From Candidatus Marithrix sp. Canyon 246 (GTDB lineage Bacteria > Pseudomonadota > Gammaproteobacteria > Beggiatoales > Beggiatoaceae), in NCBI RefSeq assembly GCF_001723685.1, contig NZ_MCBX01000038.1, positions 186,001 through 250,000 on the forward strand: 64,000 nt of DNA, written 5' to 3'. Shown in pieces: positions 27,164-36,964 of the stretch. The position numbers and the translations under genes were made by a program. The notes beneath the pieces were generated by a model, which searched no databases, was not told where the DNA came from, and saw only the letters and a program-made list of their open reading frames with translations. Within the stretch, counting starts at the first letter, position 1. Each line of letters starts with the position of its first letter.

Positions 27164-28066
27164 ATGAACTCAAATTTTATTACCTTACTAAAACCACGTT
27201 ATTGGCTATTATGGGCTGGAATAGGCTTATTATGGAGTTTAACCCGTTTACCACATAGATGGCAACGTTTTACCGGCAAAAAACTAGGATTATTATTTTA
27301 TAAACTTGCTAATCGTCGTCGTAAAATTGCAAGCATAAATCTCAAACTATGTTTTCCTGAACTAAATGAAAAACAACAACATAAACTAGTACGTCAACAT
27401 TTTGAATCATTAGGAATGGGATTACTAGAAATGTTAAGTGCATGGTGGTTGCCAGATAAACGTCTAAAATCTCTAGGAACAGTGTCAGGCTTAGAACACT
27501 TAGATGCCGCATTAAAACGCGGCAAAGGCGTAATTTTACTAAGTGCCCATTTTACATCACTAGAAATTGGCACTCGCTTTTTAACCATGCACACAGCAAT
27601 TCATGCCACCTATCGCCCACATGAAAACCCAGTAATTGAACATTTTATGCAAAAAAGCCGAGAAAGTCGTGCTGAAAAAGCCATACCTCGCGAAGCAGTG
27701 CGAGACATGATACGTAGCTTAAAGCAAAACAAAGCATTATGGTTTGCCAGCGATCAAAATTTTGGACATAAAAATAGCCTCTTTGCAGATTTTTTTGGAA
27801 TTCCAGCGGCAACTAATACTGCAATTTCACGTATTACTAAAATAACTGGTGCCGCTGTAATTCCATTTTTCACTCAAAGAATAGAAAATGGCTATAAAGT
27901 AATATTATTGCCAGCTATAAACATGCAAGGGGCTTTACAAGACGCTACTAAAATTAATCAACTGATAGAAACACAGACTAGAAACGCACCCGAACAATAT
28001 TTATGGGTACATCGACGCTTTAAAGATCGCCCCCAAGGAGAGGCTAATATTTATGATTCTATTTAA
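27164..28066 (+). CDS. LpxL/HtrB-family lipid A acyltransferase
   Basis: 300 residues. An N-terminal anchor (YWLLWAGIGLLWSLTRLP) is followed by NRRRKIASINLKLCFPEL and the Hx4E catalytic motif in LLSAHFTSLEIG. Later family motifs are ATYRPHENP, LWFASDQNFGHKNSLFADFFG and PEQYLWVHRRFKDRP. It adds a secondary acyl chain to lipid A at the inner membrane. Its end overlaps the GNAT gene by 14 bp. Its last 110 bp before the tail were copied to 25197-25306. Confidence 0.9.
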   Translation: MNSNFITLLKPRYWLLWAGIGLLWSLTRLPHRWQRFTGKKLGLLFYKLANRRRKIASINLKLCFPELNEKQQHKLVRQHFESLGMGLLEMLSAWWLPDKRLKSLGTVSGLEHLDAALKRGKGVILLSAHFTSLEIGTRFLTMHTAIHATYRPHENPVIEHFMQKSRESRAEKAIPREAVRDMIRSLKQNKALWFASDQNFGHKNSLFADFFGIPAATNTAISRITKITGAAVIPFFTQRIENGYKVILLPAINMQGALQDATKINQLIETQTRNAPEQYLWVHRRFKDRPQGEANIYDSI

Positions 28067-28718
28067 CCAAGGTAATTCACTAGAAATTCGTCAAATTCAA
28101 CCAAAAGATGCCTCAATATTAACTGAAGCCTATAAAAACCCAGAATTCATGAGTCTTTATGGTAGCAATATGACACCACTAACCGAAGAACAATTATACG
28201 AACGTCAAAATTACAGCATCGAAGACTTAGGCTTTATAGAATATCTAATAATACACAAACAACATGGGGCAATTGGCATAGCCACTTTAACTGAATATGC
28301 TGCTATCCATAAACGCGCCCAATTCATGATAGGCTTATTTGAAACAGAACACCGTTCAATTGGCTATGGCACCGAAGCCACATTATTAGTACTAGATTTA
28401 GCATTTAACGCCTATGGTTTGCACAAAGTTTTTGCATACGCTTATGAGTACAATAATTTTTCTCATAAAAATATGCTCAAATTTGGTTTTGAACATGAAG
28501 GCATATTAAAAGATCATCATTTTTTAATAGAAAGGCAACAATTTATAAACCTATATGTAGATGCTATGACAGAAACTAGATTTAGAAGTTATGAAAAAAT
28601 TAGCCGCTACTCTAAACGACTAATTGGACGAGATGTGACTCAGAAACCAATGAAACTAAGCCCAAAAAAAATATCATCAAATATTCAGAAAAAATTTATT
28701 AATAGTTTGCATTTTTAA
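28053..28718 (+). CDS. GNAT acetyltransferase, RimJ-like (paralogue 1)
   Basis: 221 residues. The GNAT fold is clear: LEIRQIQPKDASILTEAY at the start, then the acetyl-CoA loop region EHRSIGYGTEATLLVLDLAF and KVFAYAYEYNNFSHKNMLKFGFEHEG. It is about 50 residues longer than a minimal GNAT, with a basic tail (YSKRLIGRDVTQKP). It is closely similar to the gene at 32249. It overlaps the acyltransferase end, so it belongs to that transcript. The substrate is unknown. Confidence 0.85.
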   Translation: MILFNQGNSLEIRQIQPKDASILTEAYKNPEFMSLYGSNMTPLTEEQLYERQNYSIEDLGFIEYLIIHKQHGAIGIATLTEYAAIHKRAQFMIGLFETEHRSIGYGTEATLLVLDLAFNAYGLHKVFAYAYEYNNFSHKNMLKFGFEHEGILKDHHFLIERQQFINLYVDAMTETRFRSYEKISRYSKRLIGRDVTQKPMKLSPKKISSNIQKKFINSLHF

Positions 28719-28774
28719 TAAAATGTATTAATATATATACTGAAGTCAATGAAAATTTATTTGAGGATACAAAA

Positions 28775-29560
28775 ATGGGAAGTCAAAATAAGAAAAAAAC
28801 CATACAAAACACTGTAGCTGGTGGATTGCTGATAGCGACAGCTCCAGTTTTCGCAAAAAGCGGTGGTGCTGGTGCCACTGAAGGCGGCAAAAACCAATTA
28901 GGTGTTAATCATTTATCATTGGAACAATTTCCGGGGCGTAATGCGACTGTTTGCGCAGATGAAACTGCAAATACTGGTAAAGGTGGAACTAACGTTACAC
29001 CTAATGATTTAACAATTGCAGTTGATCCTTTTGAAGGCAATTTCATTAGTGTAGAATTTGTAGTACGAGATGTTGTAGCTCATAATCAAGATTACATATT
29101 GTATCTAGTTTATAGCCCTATATTATCACCTACTCCGCAAATACCTACTCCTAAATCCACAAATAAGTTGGGTCTTGATAGATCTGCTTTAGAAATAGTG
29201 TCAATCTTAGATATTCCAGCTCAAAAACTCCTACCCCAAGGTCCTACTCGTTTAGGAGCGGCTGATCCAAGACCACATAGTGCAGTAAGTTTTAATTTTA
29301 ATTTTGATACAAGCACCTTACCCGGCTTTATACGCGATAATGAAAAAGTCTATTTCCAAGCTGCTTTAATAAGCAAACGCAATTTTAATGCTGGAAACTT
29401 TAGTGAAATGATTTTATCTGAAGTCGATACTATCGGATTTGTTGCTAATAATTGTACAGCTGGTCAGCAAACTGTAGGTAATGATGATGAGGGTGGATTG
29501 ACTAAATCAACTAACATAACAGCTGAAAATGTTGAAATTAACAGCACCAGTGGTAAATGA
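28775..29560 (+). CDS. Exported protein of unknown function, paralogue A
   Basis: 261 residues. A signal peptide is likely (TVAGGLLIATAPVFAKSGG). The mature part is Gly-rich at first (GGAGATEGGKNQLGVNHLSLEQF), then beta-rich (NDLTIAVDPFEGNFISVEFVVRDVV). Conserved blocks shared with the next gene are SPTPQIPTPKSTNKLG, RLGAADPRPHSAVSFNFNFDTS, and PGFIRDNEKVYFQAALIS followed by MILSEVDTIGF. I do not recognise the family. AGGA upstream of the start is a ribosome-binding site. Confidence 0.8.
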   Translation: MGSQNKKKTIQNTVAGGLLIATAPVFAKSGGAGATEGGKNQLGVNHLSLEQFPGRNATVCADETANTGKGGTNVTPNDLTIAVDPFEGNFISVEFVVRDVVAHNQDYILYLVYSPILSPTPQIPTPKSTNKLGLDRSALEIVSILDIPAQKLLPQGPTRLGAADPRPHSAVSFNFNFDTSTLPGFIRDNEKVYFQAALISKRNFNAGNFSEMILSEVDTIGFVANNCTAGQQTVGNDDEGGLTKSTNITAENVEINSTSGK

Positions 29561-29573
29561 GAGGATAAAAAAA

Positions 29574-30371
29574 ATGGCAAATCAAATTGATAAAAAAACA
29601 ATGCAAAAAGCCCTAGTGGGCGCGACTATGTTAGCTACAAGTCCAGCTTGGGCAAAAGGCGGTGGTGATGGCACTTCTGAAGGCGGCAAAAGCCAATTAG
29701 GTGTCAATCATTTGACATTAGAAGAATTTGCGGGGAATAATGCTAGCGTTTGTGCTAATCCAGACGCTAACACTACTAAAGGTTCAACCAATACTGTACC
29801 TAATGATCTAACAATTGCAGTTGATCCTTTTACTCATAATTTCATGGCTGTGGAATTTCTAGTGCGAGATGTATTAGCACAAGGTCAAGATCAGATGCTA
29901 TTTCTAGTATATAGTTCTCAACTTTCACCTACTCCACAAATACCTACTCCTAAATCAACAAATAAATTAGGTATTGATCTTTCTGGATTAGAAATAGTAG
30001 CAATTATGGATATTCCATCTCAAAGACTTCTAACTCAAGGTTCTAGTCGTTTAGGAGCTGCTGATCCAAGACCACATAGTGCAGTAAGTTTTAATTTTAA
30101 CTTCGATACTAGCGTCTTACCCGGCTTTATACGCGATAATTCAAAAGTCTATTTCCAAGCAGCTTTATTAAGTAAAAGCAATTATAATGCCGGAAGATTT
30201 GATGAAATGATTTTATCAGAAGTTGATACTATCGGATTTGTTCCTAATAACTGTGCCGCTGGTGATAATGTAAATCATGGATCTACTGATGGTAAAGGTG
30301 GTAGTCAACTATCTGATGGTGGTGGTCATGATCAGACAGAGGCTACTAATCCTAATACTGGTGGTAAATAG
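29574..30371 (+). CDS. Exported protein of unknown function, paralogue B
   Basis: 265 residues from ATG 29574, preceded by GAGGAT. An earlier in-frame start would run into the previous gene and is rejected. Signal peptide: KALVGATMLATSPAWAKGGG. The body matches paralogue A along its length (GVNHLTLEEF, NDLTIAVDPFTHNF, SPTPQIPTPKSTNKLG, ADPRPHSAVSFNFNFDTS). The tail is Gly/Ser/His-rich (GSTDGKGGSQLSDGGGHDQT) and looks disordered. The pair arose by tandem duplication. Confidence 0.8.
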   Translation: MANQIDKKTMQKALVGATMLATSPAWAKGGGDGTSEGGKSQLGVNHLTLEEFAGNNASVCANPDANTTKGSTNTVPNDLTIAVDPFTHNFMAVEFLVRDVLAQGQDQMLFLVYSSQLSPTPQIPTPKSTNKLGIDLSGLEIVAIMDIPSQRLLTQGSSRLGAADPRPHSAVSFNFNFDTSVLPGFIRDNSKVYFQAALLSKSNYNAGRFDEMILSEVDTIGFVPNNCAAGDNVNHGSTDGKGGSQLSDGGGHDQTEATNPNTGGK

Positions 30372-30406
30372 AATAATGTGCAAACCACATTAGTTTGAAT
30401 AAGTCA

Positions 30407-30439
30407 AGACCTGTCAGGTTTTAAAAACCTGACAGGTCT
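30407..30439. terminator. CCTGACAGG palindrome, likely terminator
   Basis: AGACCTGTCAGG, a TTTTAAAAA centre, then CCTGACAGGTCT. The long stem lies 36 bp after paralogue B and before the VWA gene. It belongs to the same dispersed repeat family as 17485, 34004 and 61688. Confidence 0.6.
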
Positions 30440-30471
30440 GATAGTATCATTAATCCTATTAAGGAAATAAC

Positions 30472-32199
30472 ATGTCCAAGAAATTCCTAACTTTATTTAT
30501 CCTATTAATATTCACGTCACCGATATATGCAACCCCAACTATCAATCTTGATAAACCCACTGCTAGTTGCAGTCAAGCTGATAATCATTTCATTTTAACT
30601 GGTACTGCAACCGGAGTAGGTGGTGGTCAAGGTATTGATATAATACTAGTTTTAGATGATTCAGGTAGTTTAAGTCATACTGATCCTGCTGCTACACGTT
30701 TTAATGCTGTTACAGAACTATTAAATAGTTTTGGTCCAGATGCTAATTTAAGATTAGGTTTAGTATTTTTTACATCAACTGCGACATTAAATGTACCTTT
30801 AGCTAAATTAAATACTGTTATACCTGCAATTAATCAACAAATACTAGATCACCAAAAGCCCGGTGGTGGTACAGCAATTGGTGAAGGCATTAGAATAGCT
30901 GATGAAGAACTAAAAGCTAATGGTCGTGCTGGTGCTACACATGTGATAATGGTATTTACTGATGGTATAGATGGAGGTTCAGATCCAATTGGAGCTGCTA
31001 CAGCCGCTTCTGCTCATGCTATAGTCAATGTTGTTGCTTTAGGTCCAGAGGCATTTAATCTACCTGAAAACCAAGCTATTGCAGATGCAGGCAAAGGCAC
31101 CTTAATGGCTGCAAGTGATCCCCAAAAATTAGCAGAATTATTTCGAGATGCTAGACAAGTTGGTATTCAAAGTGTAGAAGTTAAAAATCTGACAACTGAT
31201 ACTTTAGCTAATATTACAATGAGTACTGGTATTTTTACTGCACCTATTGATTTAGCAGTAGGTAAAAATACAATCAACATTACTGCGGTTGATACTGATA
31301 ATCAAAGTGAATCCACTTCAATTGACATTGAAAGAATCACAGAAGGTTGTGGAACTTGCCCCGGCAGCCCTTGTCTTGACAACAAAGAACCTACTGTTGA
31401 AAAAGGACAATGCTCAAGTCGTAAAATCAGAATACGCCCACAAGTAGTTATGGCTGGCTTTGATCCACCGGTAATTGGTAAAAATACCAAAACCTTTGAT
31501 GTCATAGCAACAGTACGTGAAGGTAGCAATCCAATTGCTAATGTTACCGTTGATCCTATTCAATCTAACGGTATGAATTCATTAGGTTTAGGTTGGCCAA
31601 TGAGAAAAGTTGGTAAATGGGAAAATGGAGATCAAGTATGGATAATTCGCTTAGAAAGCAATATTCTACCTAATGATGTACCCCTAGCCAATGTATTTGG
31701 TACCAAGGCTGGTCAATATGTAATTACCATAGCCGATCATAATCGTAATCACCATTCATTTCCAAATTTAGAATTTGGTAATAATGCTGAAATGCCACTA
31801 AACGATAACTTAGATACAACATCACCAATCTACACCGCACAAGGTCCTACAGCCCTAATGCCAATGGTATTAGCCGCAGGTTTTGATCCAACACTAGTAG
31901 ATTTTGGTGATAATTGTTATAAAGTAAAAGCTATGATTCGCCCCGGTGGTGCCGCTATCAAATCAGTAACATGGCAACAAAATAATGGTCAACGTTCTTT
32001 CCCATTAACAGAAGAACAACAACTAAGTAATGGCGATAAATTATATACATATATAAGAACCTTTCCACGAGGCAGCCTATCAACTCAAGTCTTAACCAAC
32101 TTATTTGGTTCAGGCGATATACAATCAGTGATTGAAGTTATTGATGAAAATAATAATTCATATCAATTCCCAGTACTTATGAGAAGTAGTAAATTTTAA
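30472..32199 (+). CDS. Exported von Willebrand factor A-domain protein
   Basis: 575 residues. The signal peptide is MSKKFLTLFILLIFTSPIYA. The VWA domain follows, with a complete MIDAS motif D62-D-S-G-S66, GGGTAIGEGIRIADEEL (conserved Thr) and VIMVFTDGIDGGSDP (Asp). After it comes a short Ig-like segment and a Cys-containing linker (CGTCPGSPC). The C-terminal half has two related beta domains (VVMAGFDPPVIG.. and VLAAGFDPTLVD..). Metal-dependent protein binding in the periplasm or outside is likely. Its neighbours are the three exported paralogues, so they may be its partners. Confidence 0.85.
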   Translation: MSKKFLTLFILLIFTSPIYATPTINLDKPTASCSQADNHFILTGTATGVGGGQGIDIILVLDDSGSLSHTDPAATRFNAVTELLNSFGPDANLRLGLVFFTSTATLNVPLAKLNTVIPAINQQILDHQKPGGGTAIGEGIRIADEELKANGRAGATHVIMVFTDGIDGGSDPIGAATAASAHAIVNVVALGPEAFNLPENQAIADAGKGTLMAASDPQKLAELFRDARQVGIQSVEVKNLTTDTLANITMSTGIFTAPIDLAVGKNTINITAVDTDNQSESTSIDIERITEGCGTCPGSPCLDNKEPTVEKGQCSSRKIRIRPQVVMAGFDPPVIGKNTKTFDVIATVREGSNPIANVTVDPIQSNGMNSLGLGWPMRKVGKWENGDQVWIIRLESNILPNDVPLANVFGTKAGQYVITIADHNRNHHSFPNLEFGNNAEMPLNDNLDTTSPIYTAQGPTALMPMVLAAGFDPTLVDFGDNCYKVKAMIRPGGAAIKSVTWQQNNGQRSFPLTEEQQLSNGDKLYTYIRTFPRGSLSTQVLTNLFGSGDIQSVIEVIDENNNSYQFPVLMRSSKF

Positions 32200-32206
32200 T
32201 TAATGT

Positions 32207-32234
32207 AGGGGCAATCCCTTGTGGTTGCCCTTTT
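32207..32234 (+). terminator. Hairpin terminator after the VWA gene
   Basis: GGGCAA (32210-32215) pairs with TTGCCC (32225-32230), followed by TTTT. It is 8 bp after the VWA stop. The second GNAT gene starts 15 bp further on, so some read-through is possible. Confidence 0.6.
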
Positions 32235-32248
32235 GAGGATAAAAACCC

Positions 32249-32959
32249 ATGATTATCTCCAACCAAGGAAAATCATTACACCTACGTCAAACCGAACCAA
32301 AAGACGCTCCAATCTTATTAAAAGCCTACGACGATGAATCTTTTATCCGCCTCTACCGTTCTAATAACGTCACTCCAAAAGAAGAACAACTAGTTGAGGG
32401 TTTAAAAAAACGCACTGAACTTCATCCAACTCAATTAGGTTATTTAGAATTTATGATAGAACATAAAGAGCATGGTGCGATTGGTGTAGCAGCATTTGGT
32501 GATTATGCACCCCATCATAAACGAGCTGAATTTCTAATTGGTTTATTTGAAGAACAATATCAATCAAGAGGTTATGGTGCTGAAGCTACACTTTTAATGC
32601 TAGATTTAGCCTTTAATGTCTATAATTTAAATAAGATTTATACATATGTATATGACTATAATGAATCTTCAGAAGAACAAACAGTTAGATTTGGTTTTAA
32701 AAAGGAAGGTTATTTAGAATCTCATCATTATTCCATACGCGAACAAGGCTTTGTTGATTTATATATCAATGGTTTAACAATAGCAAATTTTCGTACACAT
32801 GAAAAACTTAGCCGTTTTTCAAAACGATTAATAGGGCGAGATATTACCCAAGCTCCTACACAAATAAATATAAATGAAGATATTTCTCCTGTAGAAAATG
32901 AAGAACAAATGAAAAAACGTTTTTTAGAAGGCATACAAGCAATGGCAATACAAGGATAA
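32249..32959 (+). CDS. GNAT acetyltransferase, RimJ-like (paralogue 2)
   Basis: 236 residues, aligned end to end with the gene at 28053: LHLRQTEPKDAPILLKAYDD, EHGAIGVAAFGDYAPHHKRAEFLIGLFEEQYQSRGYGAEATLLMLDLAF, YVYDYNESSEEQTVRFGF, and the same RFSKRLIGRDITQAP tail. GAGGAT precedes the start. Two copies bracketing the exported-protein genes suggest that both serve this cluster. The substrate is unknown. Confidence 0.85.
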   Translation: MIISNQGKSLHLRQTEPKDAPILLKAYDDESFIRLYRSNNVTPKEEQLVEGLKKRTELHPTQLGYLEFMIEHKEHGAIGVAAFGDYAPHHKRAEFLIGLFEEQYQSRGYGAEATLLMLDLAFNVYNLNKIYTYVYDYNESSEEQTVRFGFKKEGYLESHHYSIREQGFVDLYINGLTIANFRTHEKLSRFSKRLIGRDITQAPTQININEDISPVENEEQMKKRFLEGIQAMAIQG

Positions 32960-32964
32960 TAACA

Positions 32965-33990
32965 ATGTTAAAAAAAGCAATCTTAATTTCAACAATCAGT
33001 ATTTATAGTCAATTTAGTGCTGCTACTATCTGTTTAGATGAATTACAAACAGACAACGCACAAATTTGCACTCCAATCACTACAAAAACTAAATGTTCAA
33101 TGCCAAACCAACTAACTTTGGCAATTAACTCAAAAATTCCTGCCATCAAAATAGGATTTGCTACCAGTCAAATTCCAGCAGATGGCAAAGATTACAAATT
33201 ATTTCTATTAGTTGAACGTACCAAGTCATTAACTTCACTGTTAAAACTCAAAAAACCAGAAACAACTAACACATTTGAAGATCACTTATGGAAATTGAAA
33301 AAAATCTTGATCACAAAATTAGAAATACCAGCAACTAGACTATTACCAAATGCACGCACTCGTATAGCGGCAACTCCAGCAATTGCTAATTTAACCAAAA
33401 TACTGCCTTTTAATTTTGATACAGCAACACTATTGAAACAGAAACAACTATCTATTCAAACAGCTTTAATCACAGCCACAGATTTCAAAGCGGCAAAATG
33501 GGATAAGATCAAATTTTCTGAAACTGACACACTGCAATTTATAACAAAATCATGTCCAAATAAAGTCAGAAAAAAAAAACTAATTAAAACCAAGCTAAAA
33601 CCAGCAACAGTACAGGAATTTACCGAGAGAAAACAACTAGCAACAGAAATGTTTAGATCAGCACTCACTCAATTGCCAAACGGCAATGTGGCTGCTATTA
33701 TTGACAAAATCAACAACAAATGGCAATTAGTACCAATTGATATAACAAAATATTCAATGAATATCTACTGCCGAGCAAAAAGGAATTGTATAGGTGGAAT
33801 ATATGCAAGCATACAGAATAACAACAAAAAAGGAAAAATATTATATAGAATACACAAAGGCAAAAACATGACAATGAGCTGCGCATGGAAAGAATTCTAT
33901 TCTGCACCATTTGAAACCATGTCAGAACAACTTAAAAAAGATGCTCTGGAACGAGCTGGATATTGGGGGGAAATTTGTTTTAAAAATTAA
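32965..33990 (+). CDS. Exported protein of unknown function, paralogue C (divergent, longer)
   Basis: 341 residues. Signal peptide: MLKKAILISTISIYSQFSAA. The middle follows paralogues A and B: NQLTLAINSKIPAIKIGFATSQIPADGKDYKLFLLV, LEIPATRLLPNARTRIAATP, LPFNFDTATLLKQKQLSIQTALITATDF and KFSETDTLQFITKSC. It lacks the Gly-rich start and adds a C-terminal domain of about 110 residues with several cysteines (IYCRAKRNCIGGIYASI, MSCAWKEF, GEICFKN). It lies 5 bp after GNAT paralogue 2. Confidence 0.75.
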   Translation: MLKKAILISTISIYSQFSAATICLDELQTDNAQICTPITTKTKCSMPNQLTLAINSKIPAIKIGFATSQIPADGKDYKLFLLVERTKSLTSLLKLKKPETTNTFEDHLWKLKKILITKLEIPATRLLPNARTRIAATPAIANLTKILPFNFDTATLLKQKQLSIQTALITATDFKAAKWDKIKFSETDTLQFITKSCPNKVRKKKLIKTKLKPATVQEFTERKQLATEMFRSALTQLPNGNVAAIIDKINNKWQLVPIDITKYSMNIYCRAKRNCIGGIYASIQNNNKKGKILYRIHKGKNMTMSCAWKEFYSAPFETMSEQLKKDALERAGYWGEICFKN

Positions 33991-34003
33991 AATAATAGTC
34001 CAA

Positions 34004-34036
34004 AGACCTGACAGGTTTTAAAAACCTGTCAGGTCT
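34004..34036. terminator. CCTGACAGG palindrome between convergent genes
   Basis: It has the same 33-bp palindrome as 17485-17517. It separates paralogue C (plus) from iscX (minus), so it can serve as a terminator for both. Confidence 0.65.
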
Positions 34037-34042
34037 AAGTCA

Positions 34043-34243
34043 CTAACTAGCCTCATCAATCCAAGCCATCTGAATAGCTTCCAGAATTTTTTCGCCGCTA
34101 GCTTCTGGATTATCATCAAAGTCTTCTAGTTCACAAATCCATTTATGTAAATCTGGAAAATTTACATATTGTGGATCTATATCTGGATATTTTTCATAGA
34201 GTTCTATTGCAATGTCTAGTGTATCTGTCCATTTTAAGCTCAT
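34043..34243 (-). CDS. iscX: Fe-S assembly regulator IscX
   Basis: 66 residues: [61 protein letters not shown]. This is the full acidic IscX fold. It binds IscS and modulates cluster assembly. It is the last gene of the isc operon. Confidence 0.95.
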   Translation of the reverse strand: MSLKWTDTLDIAIELYEKYPDIDPQYVNFPDLHKWICELEDFDDNPEASGEKILEAIQMAWIDEAS

Positions 34244-34258
34244 GAGTCTTATCCTCTG

Positions 34259-34579
34259 TTAATGGTTTTCTGATACCATATTAATTGTGTATTTTGGTAT
34301 TTCTATTACTAAATCTTCATCTGCTACCAATGCTTGGCAACTTAGACGTGATTCTGGTTCTAATCCCCATGCCTTATCAAGCAAATCTTCTTCTATTTCA
34401 CTTGCCTCTTCTAGTGAGTCAAAACCTTCTCTAATAATGATGTGACAGGTAGTACAGGCGGCTGATTTTTCACAGGCATGTTCTATTTCAACTCCATTTT
34501 TTAATGCCGCATCACAAATAGTTATTCCTTGTTCTACTTCAATCTCTTTACCTTCTGGTAAAAATGTTAGTTTTGGCAT
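34259..34579 (-). CDS. fdx: [2Fe-2S] ferredoxin of the ISC system
   Basis: 106 residues. The cluster ligands are in CEKSAACTTCHI and SRLSCQALV, the adrenodoxin-type pattern C-x5-C-x2-C...C. It supplies electrons for cluster assembly on IscU. It starts 4 bp after hscA. Confidence 0.96.
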   Translation of the reverse strand: MPKLTFLPEGKEIEVEQGITICDAALKNGVEIEHACEKSAACTTCHIIIREGFDSLEEASEIEEDLLDKAWGLEPESRLSCQALVADEDLVIEIPKYTINMVSENH

Positions 34580-34583
34580 CTAT

Positions 34584-36446
34584 TTAATTCTCCATAAATT
34601 CATTGACAGTATGCCCTTTCATAGCCTTACTAATGCTGGCATCCATTCTTCTAGCTGCAAATTCTTTTGTAACTTCATCAAGTTTTTCTATACTACGTTT
34701 AATTGCCTGAGCATTTGTACCATCTTTTAATTTTAATAACTGATCTAAGGCTGTATTGATAGTTAAGAATTCGTCTTGTTTTAGTAAGCGATCACCATCT
34801 ATTTTCAGTGCTGCTCGTAAAGCATTAATTACACGATCTGCTTCTACTTGTTGTTCGCGTAAAGTTCTAGTTGCTACATCATCTTTCGCATGTTCTAATG
34901 AATCTTTTAACATGCGTTCAATTTCTTGATCTTCTAAGCCATAAGATGGTTTCACAGTAATTTCACTGTGTATTCCAGTAATTGTTTCTGTTGCAGATAC
35001 ACTGAGTAAACCATCAGCATCTACTTGATAAGTAACCACAATTCGTGTTGATCCTGCAACCATAGCAGGAATTCCACGTAGCTCAAATCTAGCCAATGAG
35101 CGGCAATCAGTAACTAACTCACGTTCTCCTTGCACCACATGAACAGCCATTGCTGTTTGCCCATCTTTAAAAGTAGTGAATTCTTGTGCCTTGGCTACTG
35201 GTATAGTAGTATTGCGAGGAATAATTTTTTCTACTAAACCACCCATAGTTTCAATACCTAATGATAATGGAGTTACATCTAACAATAACATTTCATCATC
35301 AGGCTTATTACCAGCTAAAATATCAGCTTGAATAGCGGCACCAATAGCAACAACCTTATCAGGGTCAATATCAACATGTGGTTCACATTTGAAAAAATCA
35401 CTAACTTTTTCACGTACACGCGGCATTCTAGTTGAACCGCCAACCATTACCACATCATTAATATCACCAACTGTTAATCCAGCGTCGCGCAATGCTCGCC
35501 TACAGGGCATAATGGTTTTTTGAATTAATGGATCAATTAACTGCTTAAATTGTTGCTGATTTAATTCACCTTGCCATCCAATGAATTTAACATTTAACAA
35601 TGCAGAATCTTCAGTGCTTAAAGTCTCTTTAGCAGTTCGCGCTATTTCCAACAATTGACGAATATGCTGATGTTCAGCATCTTCAGCAATTCCAGCTTGT
35701 TGCATAATCCATTCAGCAATCAAACGATCAAAATCATCGCCACCCAAGGCAGAATCACCAGCAGTTGCCATGACTTCAAATACGCCTTTTTGCAAACGTA
35801 GAATTGAAATATCAAAAGTACCACCACCTAAATCATAAATAGCATGAATACCTTCAGCATTTTTATCTAAACCATAAGCAACAGCGGCTGCTGTAGGTTC
35901 ATTCAACAGACGTAGCACTTTTAAACCGGCTAAAGTAGCAGCATCCTTAGTAGCTTGACGCTGTGCATCATCAAAATAAGCCGGCACAGTAATAACTACA
36001 CCAGTTAAATCACCATCTAAACTTTTTTCTGCTCGTTGTTTCAGATTTTGAAGAATATCTGCCGATATTTGTACTGGGCTAAGTTTTCCTGCCGCTGTAT
36101 TAATCATTGGCATTGCATCAGTTTCGACAAAATCATAAGGCAAGCGTGTGCCAGTAGTTTTAATATCTGCTAACCCACGCCCCATAAGTCGTTTCACAGA
36201 CGCAATAGTATTAAGAGGATCACTATTAGCTAATTTTTGGGCAGCATAACCAACTAGCGGCTCATCAGCATAATGTACAATCGAGGGTAATAAATGATAA
36301 CCGTCAGCATCGGGAAGAGTGTCTGCAATGCCGCTACGCACAGTAGCAACTAAAGAATTAGTAGTGCCTAAATCAATGCCAGCGGCAAGACGGTGTTGAT
36401 GTGGGGCAGTAGATTGCCCCGGTTCGCTGATTTGTAACAACGCCAT
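34584..36446 (-). CDS. hscA: Fe-S chaperone HscA (Hsp70 family)
   Basis: 620 residues. Hsp70 motifs are complete: [74 protein letters not shown]. It works with HscB to release the cluster from IscU. Housekeeping position in the operon distinguishes it from the Hsp70 at 10257. Confidence 0.97.
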   Translation of the reverse strand: MALLQISEPGQSTAPHQHRLAAGIDLGTTNSLVATVRSGIADTLPDADGYHLLPSIVHYADEPLVGYAAQKLANSDPLNTIASVKRLMGRGLADIKTTGTRLPYDFVETDAMPMINTAAGKLSPVQISADILQNLKQRAEKSLDGDLTGVVITVPAYFDDAQRQATKDAATLAGLKVLRLLNEPTAAAVAYGLDKNAEGIHAIYDLGGGTFDISILRLQKGVFEVMATAGDSALGGDDFDRLIAEWIMQQAGIAEDAEHQHIRQLLEIARTAKETLSTEDSALLNVKFIGWQGELNQQQFKQLIDPLIQKTIMPCRRALRDAGLTVGDINDVVMVGGSTRMPRVREKVSDFFKCEPHVDIDPDKVVAIGAAIQADILAGNKPDDEMLLLDVTPLSLGIETMGGLVEKIIPRNTTIPVAKAQEFTTFKDGQTAMAVHVVQGERELVTDCRSLARFELRGIPAMVAGSTRIVVTYQVDADGLLSVSATETITGIHSEITVKPSYGLEDQEIERMLKDSLEHAKDDVATRTLREQQVEADRVINALRAALKIDGDRLLKQDEFLTINTALDQLLKLKDGTNAQAIKRSIEKLDEVTKEFAARRMDASISKAMKGHTVNEFMEN

Positions 36447-36449
36447 ATT

Positions 36450-36962
36450 TTAAATAAGTTCTTCTTCAAGTTGAAGAGCTTGCTCATGTAAACGATTAAA
36501 AAATTGAAATTGACGCACTGAATCATGAGCTTGTTGCAAATTTTCTTCAGCAAATTGTTGACTTAATTTCTGATTTAAATTGTCTTGATATTGCTCAATA
36601 CGACTTAAAAACTCATTAAGTTGCTCTAATTGCGTAATTTCAGCCAACTGTTCACGCAATTCCATTTGCATCATTAAGAAATCACCATCCATTGTGGTAT
36701 GGTATTCATCATTGGTGTTAATGCCTTGCAATTGCAATATATACAGTGCGCGTGTGATAGGATTTTTTAAAGTTTGAAAAGCTTCATTTATTTGCGCCGC
36801 CCTTTGCATCGCTAAGCGACGCTCTCTTTCTGGCGCGTTGGCGTATTTATCAGGATGAATAGTACGTTGTAAATTGCGGTAACTTTCAGAAAGTTTATTT
36901 ATATCTATCTCAAAAGTAACCGCATTTTGAAATAACTCAAAATGATTAGCAGATAAAGACAT
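36450..36962 (-). CDS. hscB: Co-chaperone HscB
   Basis: 170 residues. The J-domain starts FELFQNAVTFEIDINKLSES and has the HPD motif in TIHPDKYANAPERE. The C-terminal helical bundle binds IscU (LEQLNEFLSRIEQYQDNLNQ). It stimulates HscA ATPase. It starts 3 bp upstream of hscA and 2 bp after iscA. Confidence 0.95.
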   Translation of the reverse strand: MSLSANHFELFQNAVTFEIDINKLSESYRNLQRTIHPDKYANAPERERRLAMQRAAQINEAFQTLKNPITRALYILQLQGINTNDEYHTTMDGDFLMMQMELREQLAEITQLEQLNEFLSRIEQYQDNLNQKLSQQFAEENLQQAHDSVRQFQFFNRLHEQALQLEEELI

Positions 36963-36964
36963 AA

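Noticed and set aside
34584-36446. Housekeeping DnaK
   Set aside because: Position between hscB and fdx identifies it as HscA.
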